A stretch of 23,974 nt of DNA from assembly GCA_016295145.1 (NCBI GenBank), contig JAEDLR010000027.1, positions 1-23,974 of the forward strand, read 5' to 3'. The notes beneath the pieces were generated by a model. It ran no database searches. It was given only the letters and a program-made list of their open reading frames with translations, and was not told the DNA's origin. This DNA is from Oscillospiraceae bacterium (lineage in GTDB: Bacteria > Bacillota > Clostridia > Oscillospirales > Ruminococcaceae). The translations under genes and the position numbers were made by a program. Shown piece after piece: positions 7,179-14,446 of this stretch. Within the stretch, counting starts at the first letter, position 1. The number at the start of each line of letters is the position of its first letter.

Positions 7179-9816
7179 TTTCATCACACTCCGTTTCATA
7201 GCAAAGGCCGTCCGCAAAGCTGTATTGCAGCCGATTACCTGCCAACTGTGCCTCCATGTTTTCATCAAAGAACAGCACAAGCTGTCCCGTCAGCCAGTGA
7301 GATTTCTGCCATGCACGGATATCCCGGCGGCAGTTTTCTTCGATCTCACGGATGGTTTTGTCGATGTTCCATACTTGGCAGAAGCGGCTTGGCAATTTCA
7401 GCTTTTGTTCTGCGATTTTGCGGCATTGGGCATCTGTCAGTTCCGCAGAAAGCGGTGTACCATCCAAAAACCGCACAGAACCGTCCGGGCACTTCTGCAT
7501 GGCAATGACTTCCACGGATGCAATGCCGTCACGGACAGATGCCTCTGCCCCGTTGCCACAGTCTTCTTTGATCAGCAAACCGTGGATATCCGTTGCCTGG
7601 GGCGACTGCAGCAAAAACGCTTTGGCTTTGTCTGTTTTTTGCTCCTGCTTTTGTATGTATTGGCAGTAAGCGTTGCTTTCATCGGCGGCGCTGTAGACCG
7701 TCTGTACCAAGGGAGAAATATCCTGCGGCATAGCAACGGTCTGGGGCAGATGTGACAGTGTTGTGTCAAGCAGCCACCCACTGTAAATCGCCTTGGAAGC
7801 GGAGCGTTCGGCTTCGCATTCATCGGTGAGGACACAACATCGCGGCACTGCACATACCGTGGGGCGTTCTGCTCTGTCGTCATGTCTGTGCAGTCTGCCC
7901 ATGCGCTGCAACAGCAAATCCATGGGGCAGATATCGGTAATCAGCAGATCAAAGTCAATATCCAGCGATTGCTCCAGGACCTGCGTGCCGACTACCACAA
8001 ATCCGCTTCGTTCCTCCGAGGTGCTATCCTTTCCCACGCGATGCAGCAGCAGGTTTTCTTTTTTTGCTCTGTCGGGCATAATATATTGTGCATGATACAG
8101 CAGTACGTTGGCAGTGATATTGCTGCGCACGGCATCTGCCATTTGTTGCGCCCGCTTGACCGTGTTCATGATGATGCCCACGCAGCCGCCCGCCGCGACC
8201 GTTTCCGCGACCAATGACTGCACATCATCGGTACGGCATTGCTGCACCGTGATTTTCTTGCTTGGTTTGGTGTATTCCAATGCAGTTTGCCGAATGGTTT
8301 GTCCCTCTGTCCATGTCAGCAGGGGATAGGCTTGGTTTTCCTCAAACTGTGGGTCGGATTCTTTCAGTTGCAGATATGCGCGTGCCAGTGCCATTCTTCG
8401 TTTTGCAGGCAAGGTTGCGGAAAGCAAGATCACAGGGGTATGATACGCCCCCAGCCATTGCAGCGCACGCTCCAGATACTGATTCATGTATGCGTCATAG
8501 GCGTGTACCTCGTCAATGATGACAATCTTTTCGGCAAGTCCCAGATGCAGCAGCATCACATGGCGCCGCTTCAGTGCCATCATCAGCATCTGGTCTACAG
8601 TTGCAACCACAAAATCGGCAAGACAGCTTTTCTTGCTGTCATTGAACCATGAATGCACTACTACACCGCTGCCGCTGTCCTCATCGGGAATACCGCGCTG
8701 CACATTCTGAAAGGCATCATTGAATGCCGCACTGCCGTGTTTGAGCTGAATGGAATGGTAGATTTCTTCGGATTCCTTTTCTGCCCAGTGTTGTATTCTG
8801 GGGAAGATGCCGTTTGCGGTGGCTTGGGTCGGCAGCCCGAAAAACAGTCCGTTTTTATGCAGTCTGGCAGCAAGCAGCTTTGCCGTAGATAATGCAACCT
8901 CTGTTTTGCCGCAGCCCATTGGTGCTTCCAGAATCCACAAACCCGGCTGTGATGCTTTTGCCGCGTATTCCAGAACGGTTTGTTGAATCTCATTGGGCTG
9001 AAAACCAAAGGTGTTTTCAAATTCCGTATCACTGCATCCCTGGGTCTGGGAATCCCACATATCGGTAAACCGGATGGCTTCCCATGCGTTATCCACCCGT
9101 TGGGGGTACGGGAAAAACTCGGGTTCATCGGTGTCAGTATCCAGCAGCGGAAAATAGCGTGCATCACTGGCAATCCAGTCTGCCATAATCAACAAGCCGC
9201 TGAGCAGCATCTGTGCCGGCATGGTGACCTGCGGCAGATTTGCAACAGATGTGCAGTGGGCTTTTTGCAGAGCCTTGTCGATTATTTTCTGCCATGCCGC
9301 TTCCAGAATTTCCCGATTCCGGTTGTCTGTTCCGAAGTAGTTTTCGTATCCCACGATATCCCGTTTGGGCTTGCATAGCTTCTGCTTCCGGATATCCGCT
9401 TTTTCCGTTGGTTTGCCGTGATGGGCACCGATGATACAGGCAAGGGATGCGTCACAGCCAAAATGCAGCAGAATTTCCTCTCCTGCAATTGCGTGGGGCG
9501 TATAGTCCGGTTTTGGCAGCATATCCGGCATTTTCAGCCCGCTTTGCTCCAGATAGTGTACCCTTGTACCCACATTGTGCGCGATCTTGCACTGGAAGGC
9601 AACGGTCGCCTTGCCGATATCATGGGTATACGCAAGGAATTTCGCAGCCGAATGGAGCTCCGTGGGGGAAAGTTCGCAGGCATCACACAGCGAAGCTGAC
9701 ACATAGTGCTGCAGCAGATAGTCCATGACGCCCACTGTGTCCTCCAGATGCATCCACAGCGGCAGCCATTGCCACGATTCCGTTCCCGATTTTGCAACAA
9801 AGAGTTTTTCGATCAT
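7171..9816 (-). CDS. cas3: Cas3, HD nuclease and SF2 helicase of type I-E
   Basis: Cas3 degrades target DNA after Cascade binding. The 881-residue single chain (E. coli 888) has an N-terminal HD nuclease: HD in AYTHDIGKA (H65, D66) and GAHHGK (H132, H133). The helicase core follows: Walker A APMGCGKTE (~299-306), motif II IIDEVHAYD (~433-441), motif III LSATLPA (~465), motif IV-V region VVVGTQVLEQSLDIDFDLL, and motif VI QRMGRLHRHD (~637-646). A Cas3 C-terminal domain ends the chain. The ATG at 9816 lies ~54 bases after the predicted transcription start; the frame is open upstream to 9993, but that start would precede the promoter. A GTG at 9828 is an alternative. The ribosome site is weak (AAGG, 14 bases off). 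It is the first gene of the cas operon. Confidence 0.96.
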   Translation of the reverse strand: MIEKLFVAKSGTESWQWLPLWMHLEDTVGVMDYLLQHYVSASLCDACELSPTELHSAAKFLAYTHDIGKATVAFQCKIAHNVGTRVHYLEQSGLKMPDMLPKPDYTPHAIAGEEILLHFGCDASLACIIGAHHGKPTEKADIRKQKLCKPKRDIVGYENYFGTDNRNREILEAAWQKIIDKALQKAHCTSVANLPQVTMPAQMLLSGLLIMADWIASDARYFPLLDTDTDEPEFFPYPQRVDNAWEAIRFTDMWDSQTQGCSDTEFENTFGFQPNEIQQTVLEYAAKASQPGLWILEAPMGCGKTEVALSTAKLLAARLHKNGLFFGLPTQATANGIFPRIQHWAEKESEEIYHSIQLKHGSAAFNDAFQNVQRGIPDEDSGSGVVVHSWFNDSKKSCLADFVVATVDQMLMMALKRRHVMLLHLGLAEKIVIIDEVHAYDAYMNQYLERALQWLGAYHTPVILLSATLPAKRRMALARAYLQLKESDPQFEENQAYPLLTWTEGQTIRQTALEYTKPSKKITVQQCRTDDVQSLVAETVAAGGCVGIIMNTVKRAQQMADAVRSNITANVLLYHAQYIMPDRAKKENLLLHRVGKDSTSEERSGFVVVGTQVLEQSLDIDFDLLITDICPMDLLLQRMGRLHRHDDRAERPTVCAVPRCCVLTDECEAERSASKAIYSGWLLDTTLSHLPQTVAMPQDISPLVQTVYSAADESNAYCQYIQKQEQKTDKAKAFLLQSPQATDIHGLLIKEDCGNGAEASVRDGIASVEVIAMQKCPDGSVRFLDGTPLSAELTDAQCRKIAEQKLKLPSRFCQVWNIDKTIREIEENCRRDIRAWQKSHWLTGQLVLFFDENMEAQLAGNRLQYSFADGLCYETECDEND

Positions 9817-9876
9817 TGCTTGTATCACCGCCTTATGTTCTTTTGGCAAAGTTATATTGCTTGTTTCGATATTGCA

Positions 9877-9924
9877 ATTATACCATAAGCGACAAATACT
9901 GTCAACACAAAATTTGAAATTTGT
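9877..9924 (-). promoter_or_regulatory. Promoter of the cas operon, consensus sigma-A with extended -10
   Basis: On the minus strand the -35 box TTGACA (9900-9905) and the -10 box TATAAT (9877-9882) both match consensus exactly and are 17 bp apart. TGG directly before the -10 makes it an extended -10. Start of transcription would be near 9870. Just upstream of the -35 lies the AT-rich near-palindrome ACAAAATTTGAAATTTGT (plus strand, 9907-9924), which could be an UP element or an operator. No competing terminator is seen before cas3. Confidence 0.85.
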
Positions 9925-9990
9925 ACGCCGTGTACTAAAAACGCCCCATGGTGTTCTGCACCGATACCAAGGCGTTGTGTTTGCTTCAGA

Positions 9991-10018
9991 CATAAACCCT
10001 TTGGTTGCCGCATACAGT
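9991..10018 (+). promoter_or_regulatory. SigE-like sporulation promoter before the SpoIID locus
   Basis: CATACAGT at 10011-10018 matches the SigE -10 consensus CATACAnT (and also SigK CATAnnnTA). CATAAA at 9991-9996 is a partial match to the SigE -35 at a 14-bp distance, the normal SigE spacing. No sigma-A promoter is visible in the 60 bp before the 10061 start. The transcript would have a leader of about 35 nt. This is pattern matching only. Confidence 0.45.
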
Positions 10019-10060
10019 AGGCTACAAGCAAGCTTCTGCCAAATCGAAAGGAGAACCTCG

Positions 10061-10729
10061 ATGAATCAACAGGAATTTGAGGATACCGCCCGCCGCTATC
10101 GGGAGGAAATGTTCCGTTTGTATGCCAATCAACCCATGACGCCGCAGCCAAAGCCTGTGCCGCAGCCAATGACATCACCACAGCAGATGCCCTCACCGTC
10201 CCCGCAGATGCCTTCTCCCATGCCGTTGCCTGTGCAGCCGCTTTCAGAGGATGATACTGCCCCGTCTGCCCCACCCATGGATCTGCCGCAAGAGTATCCG
10301 CCTGCGCCACCGCCCACAGAGGAATACTACGGCAGCGTCAAGGTCAAGGTATCTACGGCAAAAGGTGCCAGACCTGTTGAAGGTGCAATTGTCAGTGTAG
10401 TCCGCGAGATGGGCGGCAAAGAACATATCTATGCGTTGCAGCGAACCGACAACAGTGGTGAAACGGGTGTCATCAAACTGCCATCGCCGCCGCCCTCGGC
10501 GAATCAGCAGGCACCGCAATACTATGATTACAACATTCATGTATATGCGCCGGGATATTACCGTGAATCTGCCATGGCAATGCCTGTCTTTCCGAATATT
10601 CTTTCGCTGCAAAACTTTGATCTGATCCCGCTGCCCGCAGGTGTGCAGCCTCGCAACGGCGGTGACCTGTTGTTTTACAATTATATGAAGGACTATACAA
10701 CAGGGGGTGAAGCCCATGCTCAGTGGTGA
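10061..10729 (+). CDS. Pro/Met/Gln-rich protein with carboxypeptidase-regulatory-like domain
   Basis: The protein has 222 residues. Residues 1-24 form a charged helix (EFEDTARRYREEMFRLYANQ). Residues ~25-90 are a low-complexity segment rich in Pro, Met, Gln and Ser. Residues ~90-195 form a beta-rich domain beginning YYGSVKVKVSTAKGARPVEGAIVSVV and continuing DNSGETGVIKLPSP and YDYNIHVYAPGYY, the pattern of carboxypeptidase regulatory-like (CarboxypepD_reg) folds. No signal peptide or membrane segment is seen, so it probably stays in the cytoplasm (perhaps the mother cell). The start follows GAAAGGAG by eight bases. Its 3' end overlaps the SpoIID-domain gene by 14 bases, which indicates an operon. 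Precise function is unknown. Confidence 0.85.
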   Translation: MNQQEFEDTARRYREEMFRLYANQPMTPQPKPVPQPMTSPQQMPSPSPQMPSPMPLPVQPLSEDDTAPSAPPMDLPQEYPPAPPPTEEYYGSVKVKVSTAKGARPVEGAIVSVVREMGGKEHIYALQRTDNSGETGVIKLPSPPPSANQQAPQYYDYNIHVYAPGYYRESAMAMPVFPNILSLQNFDLIPLPAGVQPRNGGDLLFYNYMKDYTTGGEAHAQW

Positions 10730-12113
10730 GCCGTTCATTCCGCAGACTGTGACGGTACATCTCGGTGCCCCCGATGCATCCGCCGAAAATGTAACTGTGC
10801 CCTTTGTGGAATATGTCAAAAATGTAGCATCCAGTGAATTGTATCCCACGTGGCCGGAAAATGCCTTGCGCGCCAATATCCATGTCATTGTAAGCTTTGT
10901 GCTCAACCGCATTTATACCGAGTGGTACCGTGCCCGGGGCTATGATTTCGATATCACAAACAGTACCCAGTACGATCAGGCATTTGTATACGGCCGCGAG
11001 ATCTTTGACAATATCGGTCAGTTGGTGGATGAACTGTTTCCTGTCTATGTGCGGCGTATCGGTACGGTAGAGCCGATGTTTACGGCATTTTGCAACGGTA
11101 CTACGAGCACTTGCAGCGGACTTTCACAATGGGGGACAGTTGCCCTTGCCGAGCAGGGGATGACGCCGCTGGAGATATTGCAGTACTACTATGGCGATGA
11201 CATTGAGTTGATCCGTACAGATGATATTCGCAGTGCAACCCCGACTTATCCCGGCAGAGTGCTGAAGATCGGGGATGTGAGCCCGGATGCCCAGACCATA
11301 CAGACACAGCTTAACCGCATTTCGAACAATTTTCCTGCCATTCCAAAGATCGAGAATGTTGACGGCATCTATGACGAGAAAACTGCGGAGGCAGTACGGG
11401 CATTTCAGGAGATATTTGATCTGCCTGCTACCGGTGAGGTGAATGAATCCACATGGTATGAGATCTCTTACATTTATACCAGCGTCAAGCGTCTGGCTGA
11501 GCTGAATTCCGAAGGGCTGCGCCAACAGGATCTGGAACGCAGTTTCCCCGAAGTTTTGCAGCAGGGCGATACCGGTGCCGCGGTGCGTTCCATGCAGTAT
11601 TATCTGGCGGTGGTCGGGGCATACTATGCCTCAGTGCTGCCGATTACCATTACAGGCACTTATGATGACGCCACCGTGGCATCGGTGCGCAGTTTTCAGC
11701 AGACCTTTGGTCTGCCCCAGACGGGCGTGACCGACCGACAGACATGGAATGATCTGTATGCTGCCTATCTGGGTATTCTGGAATCACAGCCTACGGATGC
11801 TTGTGTGCAGCTTTACCCGAATATTGTGCTGCGGGAGGGCGTCACATCGCCTGCGGTGCGCACCTTGCAACAGTATCTGACCTACCTCTCACAGTTTGAT
11901 CCCAATATCCCTGCCGTATCGGATACGGGCTATTTCGGACCGCTGACCCGTTCGGCAGTGCAGGCATTTCAGCGTTTATACGGTCTGACACCCAATGGCA
12001 ATGTAGGTGCCGTTACATGGGATGCCATCTCCGGTGCCTATGCAGAGCGCCGCTGCGGCGCCAATAAACGGCCGTATCAATCCCCCGGATATACCATTAC
12101 TGCAACCAACTGA
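10716..12113 (+). CDS. SpoIID/LytB-domain protein with three peptidoglycan-binding modules
   Basis: The protein has 465 residues. Residues ~28-165 resemble a compact SpoIID/LytB domain: VEYVKNVASSELYPTWPENALRA, with Glu41 where the SpoIID lytic transglycosylase has its catalytic Glu, and the end motif GLSQWGTVALAEQGMTPLEI before YYYGDDIELI. Three PG_binding_1 modules follow at ~181-250, ~279-345 and ~369-440, each ending in the AVRAFQ...GLPxTGxVxxxTW pattern. SpoIID normally strips peptidoglycan stems during engulfment, but this protein lacks a signal peptide, so a mother-cell or spore-coat/cortex role is more likely. The start is the ATG at 10716 behind AGGGGGTGA; an upstream in-frame ATG at 10707 has no ribosome site. 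Related signal-less proteins are, as I recall, common in spore-forming Clostridia. Confidence 0.88.
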   Translation: MLSGEPFIPQTVTVHLGAPDASAENVTVPFVEYVKNVASSELYPTWPENALRANIHVIVSFVLNRIYTEWYRARGYDFDITNSTQYDQAFVYGREIFDNIGQLVDELFPVYVRRIGTVEPMFTAFCNGTTSTCSGLSQWGTVALAEQGMTPLEILQYYYGDDIELIRTDDIRSATPTYPGRVLKIGDVSPDAQTIQTQLNRISNNFPAIPKIENVDGIYDEKTAEAVRAFQEIFDLPATGEVNESTWYEISYIYTSVKRLAELNSEGLRQQDLERSFPEVLQQGDTGAAVRSMQYYLAVVGAYYASVLPITITGTYDDATVASVRSFQQTFGLPQTGVTDRQTWNDLYAAYLGILESQPTDACVQLYPNIVLREGVTSPAVRTLQQYLTYLSQFDPNIPAVSDTGYFGPLTRSAVQAFQRLYGLTPNGNVGAVTWDAISGAYAERRCGANKRPYQSPGYTITATN

Positions 12114-12131
12114 GCCGAAAGGAGCTTCATT

Positions 12132-12644
12132 ATGGCATATACCGAAGCCGACCGCAATGCACATATGCGGGAGATCCTCAATTATCTGTATCATATCGCC
12201 ATCCGCGATCTGCGCATACCGATTGTAACGCCCAGCAGTGAATACTCTGCGGAAACCGCACTGGCGGTACGGGCATACCAGCAGGCATACGGTCTGCCGG
12301 TAACAGGGGAGATCAACGAAGCAACATGGAATTCCATTGTGATGACCTATCGTCTGCTGACCGATCGAGCCATACCGCTGGCGGTTTTTCCCCACGGCGG
12401 ATTTTTGATGCAGCAGGGCGATACGGGGGAACTGGTGTATCTTGTGCAGGTGTTGCTGAATACATTGGCAAGACGCTATCATAATCTGCCGGTGATCCCT
12501 ATTTCAGGCAGCTATGATATGCACACCTCGAATGCGGTGAAGCGTTTGCAGGGGTTGGCAGCGTTGCCCGAAAACGGCGTGCTTGACCGTGCAACATGGG
12601 ATCATCTGGCATTGTTTATCAATCAACTGACGCTGACCATATAA
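12132..12644 (+). CDS. Small peptidoglycan-binding-domain protein
   Basis: The 170-residue protein consists of an N-terminal helix (TEADRNAHMREILNYLYHIA), a partial PG_binding_1 module (~37-72: AETALAVRAYQQAYGLPVTG then EINEATWNSI) and a full second module (~92-160: QQGDTGELVYLVQVLLN to LDRATWDHL). No catalytic domain, signal peptide or membrane segment is present. It starts 18 bases after the SpoIID-domain gene with a GAAAGGAG ribosome site, so it is in the same operon. Its modules resemble those of the upstream gene and it may have arisen by partial duplication of it. Probably a spore-envelope or cell-wall-targeted accessory protein; exact role unknown. Confidence 0.85.
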   Translation: MAYTEADRNAHMREILNYLYHIAIRDLRIPIVTPSSEYSAETALAVRAYQQAYGLPVTGEINEATWNSIVMTYRLLTDRAIPLAVFPHGGFLMQQGDTGELVYLVQVLLNTLARRYHNLPVIPISGSYDMHTSNAVKRLQGLAALPENGVLDRATWDHLALFINQLTLTI

Positions 12645-12679
12645 AAGGAAGTACATATTCTCCGAAAGGCTGGGTGCAA

Positions 12680-13828
12680 ATGGAACAACCGGACAAAACG
12701 CCGCTGTATCGGGAACGGCTGTTGCATATTATAATAGTAGGCGGCGGGATATTGCTGCTGCTGGCATTTGTGATCCTGCGGTACGAGGGTTTTTTTGCCA
12801 TGCTGCGCTATCTGCTGAAAACCGTGCGCCCGTTGCTGTTGGGCGTGCTGTTTGCATCGGTGCTGAACCGTCCTTTCCGCCGCATCGAAACCGACCTGCT
12901 GCGGTTGCGCAAGCACAGGCACTGTCCGTTGTCCCCGCGGCAATGTCATGTACTGGCACTGCTCATCACTGTATTTCTGACCCTGCTGATTCTGGCAGGC
13001 ATTGTTTGCGTGATTTTGCCGCAGCTAACCCAATCCGTAAGCCTTCTGACAGAGCATTCGGCATTTTACGGTGAAAATCTGCGGCAGTGGCTGGCGGCGA
13101 ACAGTCCTCCATTCCTGCTGGAGTGGCTTTCGGGAGAGCAGGCCGGTAAGCTCATGGAGATGGCAAAAGAGTATCTGCCCACGGTGCTTGCCAAGACCTA
13201 TGATTATACCGCAGATTTTCTGGGCTGTGTGGCAGATGTGGGCATCGGGGCAGTGTTTTCGGTGTATTTGTTGGCAGATGGTCAGCGGCTGAAATCACAG
13301 GCAGCAGATATCGTACGCCGTGTAGTCGGCAAAGAGCGTCAGCAGTGGCTTGCAAGCAGCACCCGTATGATCTGCATGACCTTTGCACGCTTTTTCAGCT
13401 CACAGTTAACCGAGGCGGTCATTCTGGGCAGCCTTTGCTATGTGGGAATGCTGCTGTTTGCGTTTCCGTATCCCGTGCTGATTAGTGTGATCATTGGGCT
13501 GACAAACATTGTGCCCTATGTGGGGCCGGTAGTGGGCACCATACCCTGTGTGGCAATTCTGTTGATGGTAAAGCCCGACACTGCTTTGTGGTTTTTGCTG
13601 TTTGTTATTGTGCTGCAGCAACTGGAAAGCAATCTCATCTACCCGAGAATCGTCGGACATTCGGTGGGACTGCCCCCTGCGTGGGTGCTTTCGGCAATTG
13701 TAATTGGCGGCGGACTTTGGGGCATTGCAGGTCTGCTGTTTGGTGTACCGCTGACGGCTGTGATCTACACCGTGTTTTTCGGCAAACAGGATGGTGAACC
13801 ATCACAGCAATGCAAACAGGAAAGATGA
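12680..13828 (+). CDS. AI-2E family transporter / YtvI-type membrane protein
   Basis: The 382-residue integral membrane protein belongs to the AI-2E_transport family (PF01594, formerly DUF20; includes B. subtilis YtvI and E. coli TqsA). Hydrophobic helices are visible at ~16-33, ~45-62, ~90-115, ~185-200 and in the C-terminal half. The family signature VLISVIIGLTNIVPYVGPVVGTIP lies at ~271-294, followed by QQLESNLIYPRIVGHSVGLPPAWVL. The long soluble loop between the second and third helix groups (TEHSAFYGENLRQWL to LAKTYDY) is typical. The chosen ATG (12680) has AAAGG ten bases upstream; a GTG two codons earlier is possible. It lies 35 bases after the peptidoglycan-binding gene, so co-transcription with the spore-type operon is plausible. 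The substrate is unknown. Confidence 0.9.
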   Translation: MEQPDKTPLYRERLLHIIIVGGGILLLLAFVILRYEGFFAMLRYLLKTVRPLLLGVLFASVLNRPFRRIETDLLRLRKHRHCPLSPRQCHVLALLITVFLTLLILAGIVCVILPQLTQSVSLLTEHSAFYGENLRQWLAANSPPFLLEWLSGEQAGKLMEMAKEYLPTVLAKTYDYTADFLGCVADVGIGAVFSVYLLADGQRLKSQAADIVRRVVGKERQQWLASSTRMICMTFARFFSSQLTEAVILGSLCYVGMLLFAFPYPVLISVIIGLTNIVPYVGPVVGTIPCVAILLMVKPDTALWFLLFVIVLQQLESNLIYPRIVGHSVGLPPAWVLSAIVIGGGLWGIAGLLFGVPLTAVIYTVFFGKQDGEPSQQCKQER

Positions 13829-13866
13829 CAAAGCAGCGCAGATGTGCCCTGCCGGGATACTGTCAT

Positions 13867-13922
13867 CAAGAAAAAATCCAAAAAATCGCTTTTTCTTGCA
13901 AAAAGCCCTTGCCTTTTTCTTG
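13867..13922 (+). repeat. AT-rich hairpin and 10-bp direct repeat between operons
   Basis: CAAGAAAAA (13867-13875) can pair with TTTTTCTTG (13890-13898), giving a nine-pair AT-rich stem. CTTTTTCTTG occurs twice, at 13889-13898 and 13913-13922, 24 bp apart; the second copy overlaps the oadG promoter spacer. It could be a weak terminator for the upstream operon or a regulatory site. It is not a classical GC-rich terminator. Confidence 0.35.
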
Positions 13923-13937
13923 AAAATGTAGTATACT
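13909..13937 (+). promoter_or_regulatory. Promoter for oadG-oadB
   Basis: TTGCCT (13909-13914) and TATACT (13932-13937) are 17 bp apart, matching sigma-A consensus at 4 of 6 and 5 of 6. Start of transcription would be near 13944, leaving about 30 nt before oadG, which contains a strong AAAGGGAGG ribosome site. Confidence 0.6.
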
Positions 13938-13974
13938 AAATGTGTATGCGATTTCTTGAAAGGGAGGAAACCTT

Positions 13975-14430
13975 ATGTTGAATATACTTCCAATAGCAAT
14001 TGCCGTCAGTGACAGCGTACCGGAGATGACCCCCAGTTTCATTGCCGCAATGACCCTTACCGGTCTGGCTGTGGTTTTTCTGGGGCTGTTGATCCTCATT
14101 GTCTACCTGCTGCTCTCCGGCAAGATCTTTGTTGCCATCGGCAACAGAGGGAAATCTGCCAAAAAGAGCGAAGCAAAACCTGCTGCCTCTGCCCCTGCCC
14201 CCAAGCCCGCGGCAAAGGCAACCGTACCCAAGGCTGCCCCATCAGCCCCTGTGGAGGATGAGGACGAAATTGCAGCCGTCATTGCCGCTGTGATCGCTGC
14301 AATGAGTGCGGTTGACGGCAAGAATTATGCTGTCCGTTCTGTGAAGCCCGTTCGTCGTGCAGGCAGTGGCCGTTCCGCGTGGGCGCAGGCAGGTATGTCG
14401 GATGTGACCGCACCGTTTTCCATTCAATAA
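13975..14430 (+). CDS. oadG: Sodium-pump decarboxylase gamma subunit (OadG family)
   Basis: The 151-residue protein has the OadG layout: one transmembrane helix at ~24-48 (FIAAMTLTGLAVVFLGLLIL), a basic stretch, an Ala/Pro/Lys-rich flexible linker (~58-92), and a cytoplasmic helix EIAAVIAAVIAAMS followed by a conserved tail (YAVRSVKPVRRAGSGRSAWA). The gamma subunit anchors and assembles the decarboxylase with the carboxyltransferase and beta subunit. The gene precedes the beta subunit by 16 bases with its own ribosome site (GGAGG), forming a two-gene operon. Which decarboxylase it serves (oxaloacetate, methylmalonyl-CoA or glutaconyl-CoA) cannot be told from this subunit. Confidence 0.9.
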   Translation: MLNILPIAIAVSDSVPEMTPSFIAAMTLTGLAVVFLGLLILIVYLLLSGKIFVAIGNRGKSAKKSEAKPAASAPAPKPAAKATVPKAAPSAPVEDEDEIAAVIAAVIAAMSAVDGKNYAVRSVKPVRRAGSGRSAWAQAGMSDVTAPFSIQ

Positions 14431-14446
14431 GCGGAGGTAGACAAAA

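Noticed and set aside
7179..7280. N-terminal extension of Cse1 (start at 7280)
   Set aside because: It lies inside the cas3 3' end and the family N-terminus begins at 7178 or 7184.
9817..9993. Longer Cas3 reading frame starting at 9993
   Set aside because: It starts upstream of a consensus promoter (start near 9870) and adds residues unlike Cas3.
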